Source: Gemmatimonas phototrophica (GTDB lineage Bacteria > Gemmatimonadota > Gemmatimonadetes > Gemmatimonadales > Gemmatimonadaceae). Taken from it: a stretch of DNA of 64,000 bases. The notes below the pieces were generated by a model that did no database searches, was not told the DNA's origin, and worked only from the letters and a program-made list of their open reading frames with translations. Positions 55,491 to 63,633 of the stretch are shown in pieces. The stretch lies in contig NZ_CP011454.1 in assembly GCF_000695095.2 (NCBI RefSeq), positions 1,364,001 to 1,428,000 on the forward strand, read 5' to 3'. Both the position numbers and the translations under genes were made by a program. Every line of letters starts with the position of its first letter. The first letter of the stretch is position 1.

Positions 55491-57845
55491 ATGCCTGAGA
55501 CTCCTACGTCGTCACCGTCCACCAATACCACCACCGCCCATCTGGGCGCGCTGGCGGTATGCCTTGCGGCCGCCCTGTTGTTGCTGTGGCCGCTGCTCAC
55601 CGGCCAGATCATGTTCGGCGGGGGCCGCTCGGACATGTTCATTGCCGGCTACTCGTTCCGGTTGTTCGGTGCCGAGTGGTTCAAGGAGACGGGGAGCATC
55701 CCGCAATGGAATCCGTATCTGTTTGGCGGGCTGCCGTATATCGGCGCCATGCACGGCGACATTTTCTATCCGTCAGCGTGGTTGCGCTGGATCATGCCGG
55801 TGGATTTGGCGATCACGTATGCCATGGCGCTGCACTTTGTGTTTGCCGGCTGGTTCATGTATCGCCTGGGTCGCTCGCTGGGGTTGGGGTGGAGCGCGGC
55901 GATTATTGCAGGGGTGGCGTACGAACTCACCGGTATCGTGGCCTCACAAATGAGTCCGGGGCACGACGGCAAGTTGTTTGTATCGGCGCTCACGCCGTTG
56001 TCCTTCTGGGTACTGCTCAACGCCATTCGCCACCAGAAAACGTGGGCGTTTGGCCTGTTTGCCATCGTCGTGGCGCTGATTATTCTGGGCCACTACCACA
56101 TGGCGTATTTCCTGTTGCTCGCGCTGGGGCTCTGGGCGTTGTATCTGGTGTTCTGGGACCCGGAGCGTCCGGTCGGCATCAAGCCTGTTCCCACGTTGGG
56201 TTTGGCGGCCGCCGCCGTGGCGTTGGGGCTGGGTATTACGGCGCTGCAGGTGATGCCGTTCTTTGCGTACATCCCGTTCTCGCCGCGCGCCGATGGTGCC
56301 ACCGACCAGGGCTGGGAGTTTGCGACGAGCTATGCGTTGCCGCCCAGTGAGATCTTCACGTTCCTGTTGCCACAGTTCAACGGCGTGCTCGATCACTATT
56401 GGGGCAGCAATCCCATCAAGTTCCACACGGAATATGTGGGCGCGCTCCCACTGATCCTCGCGGCGTTTGCTTTTGGCGACAAGAAACGGCGCGTGCTGGC
56501 CTTCACGCTGGCGGGCTTTGCCGTCTTCTTCCTGCTGCTCTCGTTTGCCGGACATACGCCCTTCTACCGGCCGTTCTACGAGTTCATGCCGTTGCTCAAA
56601 AAGATCCGCGCCATGGGCATGGTGTTCTATCTGCCGGCGTTCTTCTTCAGTGTGTTGGCGGGCATTGGTGCGGAGCGTGTGTTTGCACGTGCCGTCCCCA
56701 TGCGTACGCTGTTGAGCGTGAGCGGGGCGGTGGTGCTGTTTGCGGTGTTGGGGGCCGTGGGTGCGCTGCAGGGGTTGGCCGAGTCGCTCGCCATCAACGA
56801 GCGCTACGAGGCGGTGGTGGCCAACGCGCCGTACCTGCAGAGTGGCGCGGTGCGGTTGCTGCTGTTTGCCGTAGCGGGAGCTGCGGTGTTGTGGCTTACG
56901 GTCAGTGGGAAGCTGGCGCGACCGGTGGCGACTGGGCTGTTGGCGGCAGTGGTGGCGTTCGATCTGTGGAGTGTGAACAAGGAGTTCTATACGTTCTCGC
57001 CGCGTGCCACCGAACTGTTTGCCGACGACGCCATTACGACCAAGCTGCGTGAGGTGAAGCCGCCATTCCGTGTGCTCGATGCCGGCAATGCGTATGGCTG
57101 GTCACTGCTGATGGCGTACAAGGTGCCCACGGCGCTGGGCTATCACGGCTTCGAACTGCAGCGGTTCGATGAGCTGGCCGGCAAGCAGGAAGGGTTCCGC
57201 AATCTCTTCTCGCCCAACATGCTCGACCTGATGGCCATTCGGTATCTCATTCTGGCCGAGTCGCAGCCGGTGCCGGGCTTCCACGAGGTGGTTTCAAAGA
57301 TCACCACCACGTTCGGCACGCCGGCGGTGCTCTACGAGCGTGATACGCTCCCGGCGTACGCGCGCGTGTTGCCCATGTCGGCCAAGCTCCCGAAGGATCA
57401 GGCGGTCCCCACACTGGTGGATGAGCGATTCCCGGTGAACCGTGTCGCCATCTTCGACGATTCGGCCACTGTGAGTTCACCGGCGGCGGCGCAGCCATTT
57501 GCTGAACCCAAGGCAACGGCCCAGGTGACCAGCTGGAAGCCGGGCGCCATGGAGATTGCGGTGACCGGCAGTGAAGCCGCGCCCGCGCACTTGGTGGTGA
57601 GCGAGAACTGGTACAAGGACTGGACCGCCACGGTAGACGGCAAGCCCGGTGTGGTACGCCGCGCTGATCACGCGCTGCTCAGCGTGGACCTGCCGCCGGG
57701 GGCGAAGCAGGTAAGCCTCACCTTCAATTCGCCTGAGTACGGCACGGGCAAGATGGTGAGTCTCGTTTCGCTGCTGCTCGCGCTCGGCCTGGCCGGCGCG
57801 GGGTTCATGCTCGATAAACGTCGTACCGCGGCGGCAAGTGCGTAG
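55491..57845 (+). CDS. YfhO-family polytopic membrane protein
   Basis: A 784-residue membrane protein with about 12-13 hydrophobic segments and a C-terminal extracytoplasmic domain (residues ~500-750). The N-terminal loop contains QWNPYLFGGLPYIGAMHGDIFYP and YEFMPLLKKIRAMGM, both YfhO-family signatures, and the C-terminal SENWYKDWTATVDGKPG. The architecture matches GT-C-type glycosyltransferases, with acidic residues in the first loop (GGRSDMF). YfhO of Gram-positive bacteria glycosylates lipoteichoic acid; the substrate here is unknown, probably an envelope glycan or lipid. It ends at a terminator. Confidence 0.9.
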   Translation: MPETPTSSPSTNTTTAHLGALAVCLAAALLLLWPLLTGQIMFGGGRSDMFIAGYSFRLFGAEWFKETGSIPQWNPYLFGGLPYIGAMHGDIFYPSAWLRWIMPVDLAITYAMALHFVFAGWFMYRLGRSLGLGWSAAIIAGVAYELTGIVASQMSPGHDGKLFVSALTPLSFWVLLNAIRHQKTWAFGLFAIVVALIILGHYHMAYFLLLALGLWALYLVFWDPERPVGIKPVPTLGLAAAAVALGLGITALQVMPFFAYIPFSPRADGATDQGWEFATSYALPPSEIFTFLLPQFNGVLDHYWGSNPIKFHTEYVGALPLILAAFAFGDKKRRVLAFTLAGFAVFFLLLSFAGHTPFYRPFYEFMPLLKKIRAMGMVFYLPAFFFSVLAGIGAERVFARAVPMRTLLSVSGAVVLFAVLGAVGALQGLAESLAINERYEAVVANAPYLQSGAVRLLLFAVAGAAVLWLTVSGKLARPVATGLLAAVVAFDLWSVNKEFYTFSPRATELFADDAITTKLREVKPPFRVLDAGNAYGWSLLMAYKVPTALGYHGFELQRFDELAGKQEGFRNLFSPNMLDLMAIRYLILAESQPVPGFHEVVSKITTTFGTPAVLYERDTLPAYARVLPMSAKLPKDQAVPTLVDERFPVNRVAIFDDSATVSSPAAAQPFAEPKATAQVTSWKPGAMEIAVTGSEAAPAHLVVSENWYKDWTATVDGKPGVVRRADHALLSVDLPPGAKQVSLTFNSPEYGTGKMVSLVSLLLALGLAGAGFMLDKRRTAAASA

Positions 57846-57871
57846 TGCCTGATGCTACCTGTGTAGCTACA

Positions 57872-57909
57872 AACAGCACCACGGATCTGTTGCTATCCGT
57901 GGTGCTGTT
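57872..57909. terminator. Terminator hairpin after YfhO, built from the CAGCACCACGGAT repeat
   Basis: Perfect 15-bp stem (57872-57886 with 57895-57909), eight-base loop. The stem core CAGCACCACGGAT is identical to 31269-31281. A small second hairpin (CCGC-TGTT-GCGG) follows at once. Confidence 0.75.
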
Positions 57910-58000
57910 CCGCTGTTGCGGACAAGGACCTCACCAAATCGTCATGCGTTGCTCATGGTGAGGTCATGGCCTCGGTGTTCCCTCGACGATATCCTGGGGC

Positions 58001-58795
58001 ATGGTCCATTTACGTTGTATTGCCTTGATGATGCTCCTGGCGCGCGCAACCAATATGGGTGCCCAGAACGCGCAGGAATTGTTCGGCTGCTGGGCAGCTT
58101 CGCGCCCATTGGGGTCGCGGGGCGATGCGACCGGCGTGCCCAGCGAAGCACGCTTTCAAACGCTTCGCCTCAGCGACAGCGCACGGGTGCATCTCCCGCT
58201 GCTGGAGCGTGGTGAGCGGACCATGTGGGAAGCACGCAGCGGGTGGTCTCAGCGCAGCGATTCGCTCTCACTACGTGTCTCCACGGGGCTCGCTGGCTGG
58301 CAGTTGCACCTGCGGCGGATTGACCAGCGCACGTGGCGCGGGACCGCCACGTATCTCACGGATGCCATTGCGCGCGGACGGCCGCCACTTCGCGTGCCCC
58401 TTGAGCTCACACGGGTTGCCTGCGACCCAGCGTGGTTGCTTCCGGTGTCACCCGCACCCCAGCGACGCCTCACCATGCCGCTGTACTTCGACTTTCAGGT
58501 GGAGCGGCCGGTACGGCTCCGCTCCCCGTTGCCGGTTGGCATTCGGAAGTTGGTACCACTCTCCGGCAAGGAGAGAGATACCACCCTGGTGAACGCCACC
58601 GTGGTGCAGTTTGTGGTGGATTCCGCGGGACGGCCGGACATGGGTACGCTGAAAGTGCTGCGCAGTGCGCCACCGAGTAGCGCCGTACTCGAACAGGCAC
58701 TCTCGACGGCAACTCGCGCCATGGAGTTCCGGCCCGCACTGCTGGGCAACCGGCCGGTGGCGCAACTCACGCAATGGCGCATTGAGTGGCGCTGA
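58001..58795 (+). CDS. Secreted protein with TonB C-terminal-like domain
   Basis: A 264-residue protein. The short hydrophobic start (MVHLRCIALMMLLARATNMGAQ) resembles a cleaved signal peptide rather than the TonB anchor plus proline-rich linker. Residues ~195-264 look like a TonB C-terminal/energy-transducer domain: TTLVNATVVQFVVDSAGRPDMGTLKVLRSAPPSSAVLEQALSTATRAMEFRPALLGNRPVAQLTQW. The central part is a beta domain with WQLHLRRIDQRTWRGTATYLTD. Without ExbBD partners or a linker it may not transduce energy. RBS CTGGGG precedes the ATG. The convergent M1 gene is separated from it by the twin repeats. Confidence 0.8.
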   Translation: MVHLRCIALMMLLARATNMGAQNAQELFGCWAASRPLGSRGDATGVPSEARFQTLRLSDSARVHLPLLERGERTMWEARSGWSQRSDSLSLRVSTGLAGWQLHLRRIDQRTWRGTATYLTDAIARGRPPLRVPLELTRVACDPAWLLPVSPAPQRRLTMPLYFDFQVERPVRLRSPLPVGIRKLVPLSGKERDTTLVNATVVQFVVDSAGRPDMGTLKVLRSAPPSSAVLEQALSTATRAMEFRPALLGNRPVAQLTQWRIEWR

Positions 58796-58827
58796 GCACC
58801 GGCAACGCCATGTAGCCGGCTTGATAA

Positions 58828-59040
58828 GAACTGCCTTACCAGGACTGCCCCGATGCGGCGGACAGGGCGTGCAAACGAGGACTGGCTCCGGCATGGGCCA
58901 GCGGCGTACTGCGGCCGCGAGGTTATTCATTCTTTGAATATTGATCTCGCAGAGGTGGAGAGTGCATGTCGTCCGCACCGTCGCAGTCCTCGTCTAAACG
59001 CCCTGTCCGACTAAACGGGCCAGTCCTCGCAATGCAGTTC
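58828..59040. repeat. Inverted-repeat element A (213 bp, MITE-like)
   Basis: First of two elements of identical 213-bp length. The ends are imperfect ~56-bp inverted repeats sharing GAACTGC, GGACTG, CGGACAGGGCGT and ACGAGGACT. The left end diverges slightly (GAACTGCCTTACC instead of GAACTGCATTGCG). The core contains GGCATGGGCCA, TACTGCGGCCGCGAGG and TTCATTCTTTGAATATTG. No transposase gene. No clear target-site duplication. Confidence 0.8.
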
Positions 59041-59084
59041 AGCGGTGTCTGCAACGAGACCGGTGCTAGTGGCCGGCCTCCTTG

Positions 59085-59297
59085 GAACTGCATTGCGAGG
59101 ACTGCCCCGATGCGGCGGACAGGGCGTGCAAACGAGGACTGGCTCCGGCATGGGCCAACGGCGTACTGCGGCCGCGAGGTTGTTCATTCTTTGAATATTG
59201 ATCTCGCGGAGGTGGAGAGTGCACGTCGCCCACACCGGTTCAGTCCTCATCTAAACGCCCTGTCCGACTATACGGGCCAGTCCTCGTCATGCAGTTC
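59085..59297. repeat. Inverted-repeat element B (213 bp, MITE-like)
   Basis: Second copy, offset by exactly 257 bp from copy A and over 90 percent identical in the core. The left end begins GAACTGCATTGCGAGGACTG and the right end is its imperfect complement. Both copies are followed by AGCGGTG. The two together fill the 550-bp gap between convergent genes (58796-59345) and may fold into strong hairpins. Confidence 0.8.
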
Positions 59298-59345
59298 AGC
59301 GGTGCCAGCCGCCACACCAATGCCAGAGGCCTGCCGCCCACAGCT

Positions 59346-61523
59346 TCACGGCTTGATCTGCCCCTTGAACCGCTGGAAGCGACTTTGATCGTTGCGGCGC
59401 GGCCAGGTGTTGTTGGCCAGATCGGTATCCGCGGTTTCTTCCGCCGGGTCCAGCGTAATAGCCGTAACCTTCTTGGACGTCGTGAACGCTTTGGTCACCA
59501 CGCTCGCGTTCACGCGCCAGATCTCGGCGGGAATGCGCACCATCTCGCGGGTGCCATCGTCGTATTCGAACTCCACCACCAGCGGCATCACAAGTCCGCC
59601 AATGTTCTTGAAGTCCACTTCGTACAGGTAGCGCTTACCGGAAAGGGCGGCTTTGTCGGTGGCCGGTAGGCCGGCCATGAACTTGGCCACGCGATCCTGT
59701 TCGGTGGCGCTCGCGTTACCAGCGGCGCCATCCAGACGGAATTCCATCACGGTATCAAGCGCAACATCCACGTTGTCCACGCCATAGAACCAGCCGCGCC
59801 AGAACCAATCGAGGTCCACCGCGCTCACGTCCTCCATGGTGCGGAAGAAGTCGGCCGGTATGGGATGCTTGAACGCCCAGCGCCGCGCGTACTCCTTGAA
59901 GGCGGCGTCGAACAGCTCCGGCCCCATCACGGTCTCACGCAGAATGTTCAGCGCGGTGGCCGCCTTGAGATAGGCGTTGTTCCCCAAGTTCTGCACGCTT
60001 TCGGAGTTGGTCATGATGGGCTCCTGCAGCGTCTTGTCGAGCCGCATGTAATCCACCACGTTGCGCGCCGGGCCACGGCGAGACGGGTACGTGGTGTCCC
60101 ACACTCGCTCCGACAGATATTGCGTGAAGGAGTTGAGCCCTTCATCCATCCATGTCCACTGCCGCTCGTCGCTGTTCACGATCATCGGGAAGAAGTTGTG
60201 CCCGACTTCGTGAATGACCACGCTGATGAGCCCGTACTTGGTGGCATCATCGTAGCTGCCGTCGGCGTTGGGACGCCGAGGATTGAAGCAGATCATGGGA
60301 TATTCCATGCCGGCGCCGTTCCAGTGTACCGATGTTGCCTGCGGATACGGATACGGAATGGTGGTCTTGCTGTACGTCTCCAGAGCGTGCGCCACGGAGC
60401 GGGTGCTGTATTGCCCCCACAGCGGCTCGGCTTCATTGGGGAAATACGACTGGGCAATGACGCGCGTGCCGTTGATGTTCACGCCACGGGCATCCCAGAT
60501 GAACTTGCGGCTGGAGGCAAAGGCAAAGTCGCGCACGTTCTGCGCGGCAAAGGTCCACGTTTTGGTGCCAGTGGGCTTGCCGCTTTCCGCTGCCTTGGCC
60601 TCAGCGGGTGAGACAATGTGCAGAATGCTGTCACTGGCCTTGGCGCGCGCCAACCGGGCTCGCTGCGTGGCCGACAGCACGGCCAGCGGATTCTGCAGTG
60701 TGCCCGTGGCGGCCACAATGTGGTCGGACGGTACCGTGAGGCGAACCGTGTAGTTGCCAAAGGGGAGCGTGAACTCGCCGCCGCCCATGAACTGCTTGTG
60801 CTGCCACCCCGCATCGTCGCCGTACACCGCAAGGCGCGGGAACCACTGCGCAATGGTGTACACGTAGTTGCCATCGCGTGGGAAAAACTCCTGGCCGGAG
60901 CGCGGATTCCCCTGAGCAATGGCGGTGGTGGTGGGCAACACCTTGTAGCTCCAGCCAATGCGCAGCTGTCGCGTGGCCTTGGGCGGCAGGGGCGCGCCAA
61001 GCTCCACGCGCATCATGGTGCCGTTCACCGTGTACGCGAGCTTTGCACCGGTTGCGGTGGTCACGGCCGTGAGACGATAGCCGCCGTAGTACTCGCTGCT
61101 GTCGGCACTCTGGCCGGCGTTGAGGGATATCACACTGCTCGCCCGCGCGCCTGCCCGCACGGCGCCGTTACGAGTCAGGTTCCCAATGGAGTTGGGGGTG
61201 AACAGGTTCTGGTCCAACTGCACCCACAAGAACCGCAATGTGTCCGGCGAATTGTTGTGGTAGGTAATCAGCTCGCGGCCGGTAATGCGCTGGGTCGCGT
61301 CGTCGAGCGTAGCGTCAATGTCATAATCAACGCGCTGCTGCCAGTAGTCGCGTCCCGGCGCTCCCGAGGCCGTACGGATGCCATTGGCCGTAGGGAGGTC
61401 GGGGCCGAGTTGCTTGAACTTCTCGGCGCCTCCCAGTCCACCCACGTTCTGCGCAGAAAGGGCTGGCGCCGTCGTCAACAGGGACGCGGCGAGTGCAATG
61501 GCGAGGGTCGCGGAACGGCGCAT
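59346..61523 (-). CDS. Secreted M1-family metallopeptidase
   Basis: A 725-residue exported aminopeptidase-like zinc enzyme. Signal peptide MRRSATLAIALAASLLTTAPALSAQ. Zinc site HEVGH (438-442) with third ligand E461 in MDEG, 18 residues later as required. GMEYP takes the place of the GxMEN exopeptidase motif. N-terminal beta saddle (QQRVDYDIDATLDDATQRITGRELITYHN) precedes the thermolysin-like domain. The last ~90 residues are a beta domain. ATG 61565 upstream in frame would add 14 residues; 61523 gives a clean signal. It is divergent from a DUF6702 gene, an arrangement also common in Bacteroidota. Confidence 0.93.
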   Translation of the reverse strand: MRRSATLAIALAASLLTTAPALSAQNVGGLGGAEKFKQLGPDLPTANGIRTASGAPGRDYWQQRVDYDIDATLDDATQRITGRELITYHNNSPDTLRFLWVQLDQNLFTPNSIGNLTRNGAVRAGARASSVISLNAGQSADSSEYYGGYRLTAVTTATGAKLAYTVNGTMMRVELGAPLPPKATRQLRIGWSYKVLPTTTAIAQGNPRSGQEFFPRDGNYVYTIAQWFPRLAVYGDDAGWQHKQFMGGGEFTLPFGNYTVRLTVPSDHIVAATGTLQNPLAVLSATQRARLARAKASDSILHIVSPAEAKAAESGKPTGTKTWTFAAQNVRDFAFASSRKFIWDARGVNINGTRVIAQSYFPNEAEPLWGQYSTRSVAHALETYSKTTIPYPYPQATSVHWNGAGMEYPMICFNPRRPNADGSYDDATKYGLISVVIHEVGHNFFPMIVNSDERQWTWMDEGLNSFTQYLSERVWDTTYPSRRGPARNVVDYMRLDKTLQEPIMTNSESVQNLGNNAYLKAATALNILRETVMGPELFDAAFKEYARRWAFKHPIPADFFRTMEDVSAVDLDWFWRGWFYGVDNVDVALDTVMEFRLDGAAGNASATEQDRVAKFMAGLPATDKAALSGKRYLYEVDFKNIGGLVMPLVVEFEYDDGTREMVRIPAEIWRVNASVVTKAFTTSKKVTAITLDPAEETADTDLANNTWPRRNDQSRFQRFKGQIKP

Positions 61524-61590
61524 GGCAGTGGAGACGGTGGACTGGTAATCGAGGCAGGTACGCATGGAAATATGCGCTAGATTGAGCGGT

Positions 61591-62094
61591 ATGCGCCTGC
61601 CCATGCTGCTCCTCGCGTGTGCCCTGACCCTCCCCTCCCAATGGGCGGGGGAACGCGGACACCCGATTCATGTGAGCAGCACCCAGATTGACGTCAGCCG
61701 GGACCGCCGCTCGCTCGAGATGACGGTGCGCGTGTTTACCGACGACCTGGAAGCCGCACTCAAAGCGGCGGGCATGCCGGTATCCGTAGCGCAATCTCCA
61801 GATGTGGCGGTAGACAGTGCCTTGTCCCGCTACATCGGCGCGCGATTGCTGGTGGCCGCCAACGGGGCGGCGCCCCGACGTGGCAGTATTGTTGGGCACG
61901 AGCGAGAAGACGACGCCACGCTGGTGCATCTCGAGCTACCCGTGCCGGCACCCCTTACGTCGGTACAGATAACCCAGCCGGTACTGCTCGAGCTGTTTGA
62001 GGATCAGACCAACCTGCTGCATATGACATCGGGGACCGTGAAGCGCAGCGGGTTGCTGCGCCGTGGTACCGAGCGGGTCACCTTCCAGTTCTAA
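61591..62094 (+). CDS. DUF6702-family exported protein
   Basis: A 167-residue exported protein. Signal MRLPMLLLACALTLPSQWAG is followed by the family start HPIHVSSTQIDVSRDRRSLEMTVRVFTDDLEAALK. A beta-strand series follows (TLVHLELPVPAPLTSVQITQPVLLELFEDQTNLLHMT), ending RGTERVTFQF. The domain is thought to be periplasmic and is commonly encoded next to an M1 peptidase, as here (divergent, starts 67 bp apart). A role as inhibitor, chaperone or substrate-binding partner is possible but not shown. Confidence 0.85.
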   Translation: MRLPMLLLACALTLPSQWAGERGHPIHVSSTQIDVSRDRRSLEMTVRVFTDDLEAALKAAGMPVSVAQSPDVAVDSALSRYIGARLLVAANGAAPRRGSIVGHEREDDATLVHLELPVPAPLTSVQITQPVLLELFEDQTNLLHMTSGTVKRSGLLRRGTERVTFQF

Positions 62095-62127
62095 GGGGCG
62101 CGCACGCGTGCCCCGTTCTTGCCGAGA

Positions 62128-63447
62128 ATGACGACCCGACCTTTGCGACACTTCGGCTTCGCCTCGTCCACCGCCGTGCTCATTGCGAACATGGTGGGGA
62201 CGGGAGTGTTCACGTCGCTGGGCTTTCAGGCCCTCGACCTGCACAGCGGTGGCGCGCTGTTGTCGCTCTGGATTGTGGGCGGGGTGGTGGCGCTCTGCGG
62301 CGCCGTGTCGTACGCCGAGTTGGGCGCGATGCTCCCCCGCTCGGGGGGCGAGTACGTGTACCTGGGGCAAGCGTGGCACCCGGTGGCCGGTTTCCTGGGC
62401 GGGTGGGTGTCCATGACGGTGGGTTTTGGTGCGCCCATTGCGCTGTCCAGCATGGCGTTTGGGCGCTACCTGTCGGCCATTGTCCCGGTCAATCCGCAGG
62501 TTGCGGCGTTTGCCATGCTGCTGGTGGTGGTAGGGGTGCACCTGGCCGGCTTGCACACCGCCAAACGGTTTCAGGTGGCCATTACCGCCACGCAGTTGCT
62601 GCTCGTCGCGGCCTTCATAGTAGCGGGGATGATGTATGCGCGAGCGCTGGCGTTGCCCATGGGGTTGAACGACGGGGTGGCCGTGCGGGAAGTGTTTTCA
62701 GCCCCGTATGCGGTGTCGCTGGTGTACGTGTCGTTTGCGTTTACCGGCTGGAATGCCGCCGGATACATTGCCGGCGAAATTGTCGAGCCTGAGAAAACGA
62801 TTCCGCGCGCGGTGGTGGCGAGCACGCTGTTGGTGACCGCGCTGTACCTCCTGCTCAACTTCGCCTTTCTTCGGACCGTCCCAATAGCAGAGCTCGCTGG
62901 AAAGGTTGAGGTCGGCGCATTGTCGGCGACAGCGATGTTTGGCGTTCGGGGCGGGCAGGGGATGAGCGCCATCATTGCGGCGGTGCTGGTGGCCTCCATC
63001 AGCTCCATGGTGATTGGCAGTTCACGAGTCACGCATGCCGTGGCTGAATCGCTCCCCCAGTGGAAGGTGCTGGGAAAGCGCAGTGCCGATGGGGTGCCCC
63101 GCAACGCCATTCTGGCGCAGGGGGCACTCATTCTGGTGTTGCTGCTGACCAACTCCTTTGAAGCGGTCATGCTGTACGCCGGGTTCACCCTCAACCTCAT
63201 GTCGTTGCTGACCGTGTTGGGGATGATGCGTTTGCGCTCAACGGCCGCCGCGACGCCAAGGCCATACCATGCCTGGGGCTTCCCCATCACGCCGCTCATC
63301 TATGTAGCGCTGAGCCTGTGGACCCTTGGCACGCTGCTCATGCAACGCCCCGTGGCGTCGCTGGCAGGGCTGGGAACGGTGCTCATCGGGCTCGTGGTGT
63401 GGTGGGTGGGCAACCGGTCGGTGCGCCCCCAACACGGGGAAGGTTGA
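62128..63447 (+). CDS. APC-superfamily amino-acid transporter
   Basis: A 439-residue permease with about 12 membrane segments. The first is GFASSTAVLIANMVGTGVFTSLGFQ, matching APC helix 1 with its GxG break; SYAELGAMLPRSGGEYVYLGQAWHP, YVSFAFTGWNAAGYIAGEIVEPEKTIPRA and MVIGSSRVTHAVAES also match LAT/CAT-like members. Members carry neutral or basic amino acids. ATG 62128 is chosen over TTG 62119. It follows DUF6702 by 33 bp, so it could take up amino acids released by the neighbouring M1 peptidase. Confidence 0.92.
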   Translation: MTTRPLRHFGFASSTAVLIANMVGTGVFTSLGFQALDLHSGGALLSLWIVGGVVALCGAVSYAELGAMLPRSGGEYVYLGQAWHPVAGFLGGWVSMTVGFGAPIALSSMAFGRYLSAIVPVNPQVAAFAMLLVVVGVHLAGLHTAKRFQVAITATQLLLVAAFIVAGMMYARALALPMGLNDGVAVREVFSAPYAVSLVYVSFAFTGWNAAGYIAGEIVEPEKTIPRAVVASTLLVTALYLLLNFAFLRTVPIAELAGKVEVGALSATAMFGVRGGQGMSAIIAAVLVASISSMVIGSSRVTHAVAESLPQWKVLGKRSADGVPRNAILAQGALILVLLLTNSFEAVMLYAGFTLNLMSLLTVLGMMRLRSTAAATPRPYHAWGFPITPLIYVALSLWTLGTLLMQRPVASLAGLGTVLIGLVVWWVGNRSVRPQHGEG

Positions 63448-63457
63448 GCCAGGGGCA

Positions 63458-63546
63458 GCAACGTAAGTCGTTGTGTTGCAACATCAGCAAAGCGTTTCGC
63501 GCCTGATGCAACCAATTCTGCAACGTGGCTGGTATTGATCTGCAAC
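63458..63546. promoter_or_regulatory. Cluster of five GCAAC motifs upstream of a receiver gene
   Basis: GCAAC at 63458, 63478, 63508, 63520 and 63542, three of them as TTGCAACATC, TCTGCAACGT or TCTGCAACATC. GTTGCAACATCAG and CTGATGCAAC form an imperfect inverted repeat. Spacing is irregular. It may be an operator array; no promoter could be fixed. Confidence 0.35.
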
Positions 63547-63633
63547 ATCCGTGGTACATGGCATAGTGGCCTCGTTCCTATCATCGTGGCGTCCCCATTC
63601 CGCCTACCGATGTCGGTCCAGGAGTGCCCCGCC

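Noticed and set aside
59011-59250. 79-residue minus-strand open frame in repeat B, with a similar frame in repeat A
   Set aside because: The shared peptide follows from the DNA repeat; no ribosome binding site and no support as a protein.
63525-63545. Possible sigma-54 promoter upstream of the receiver gene
   Set aside because: The GG and GC elements are 9 or 13 bases apart, not the required 10.
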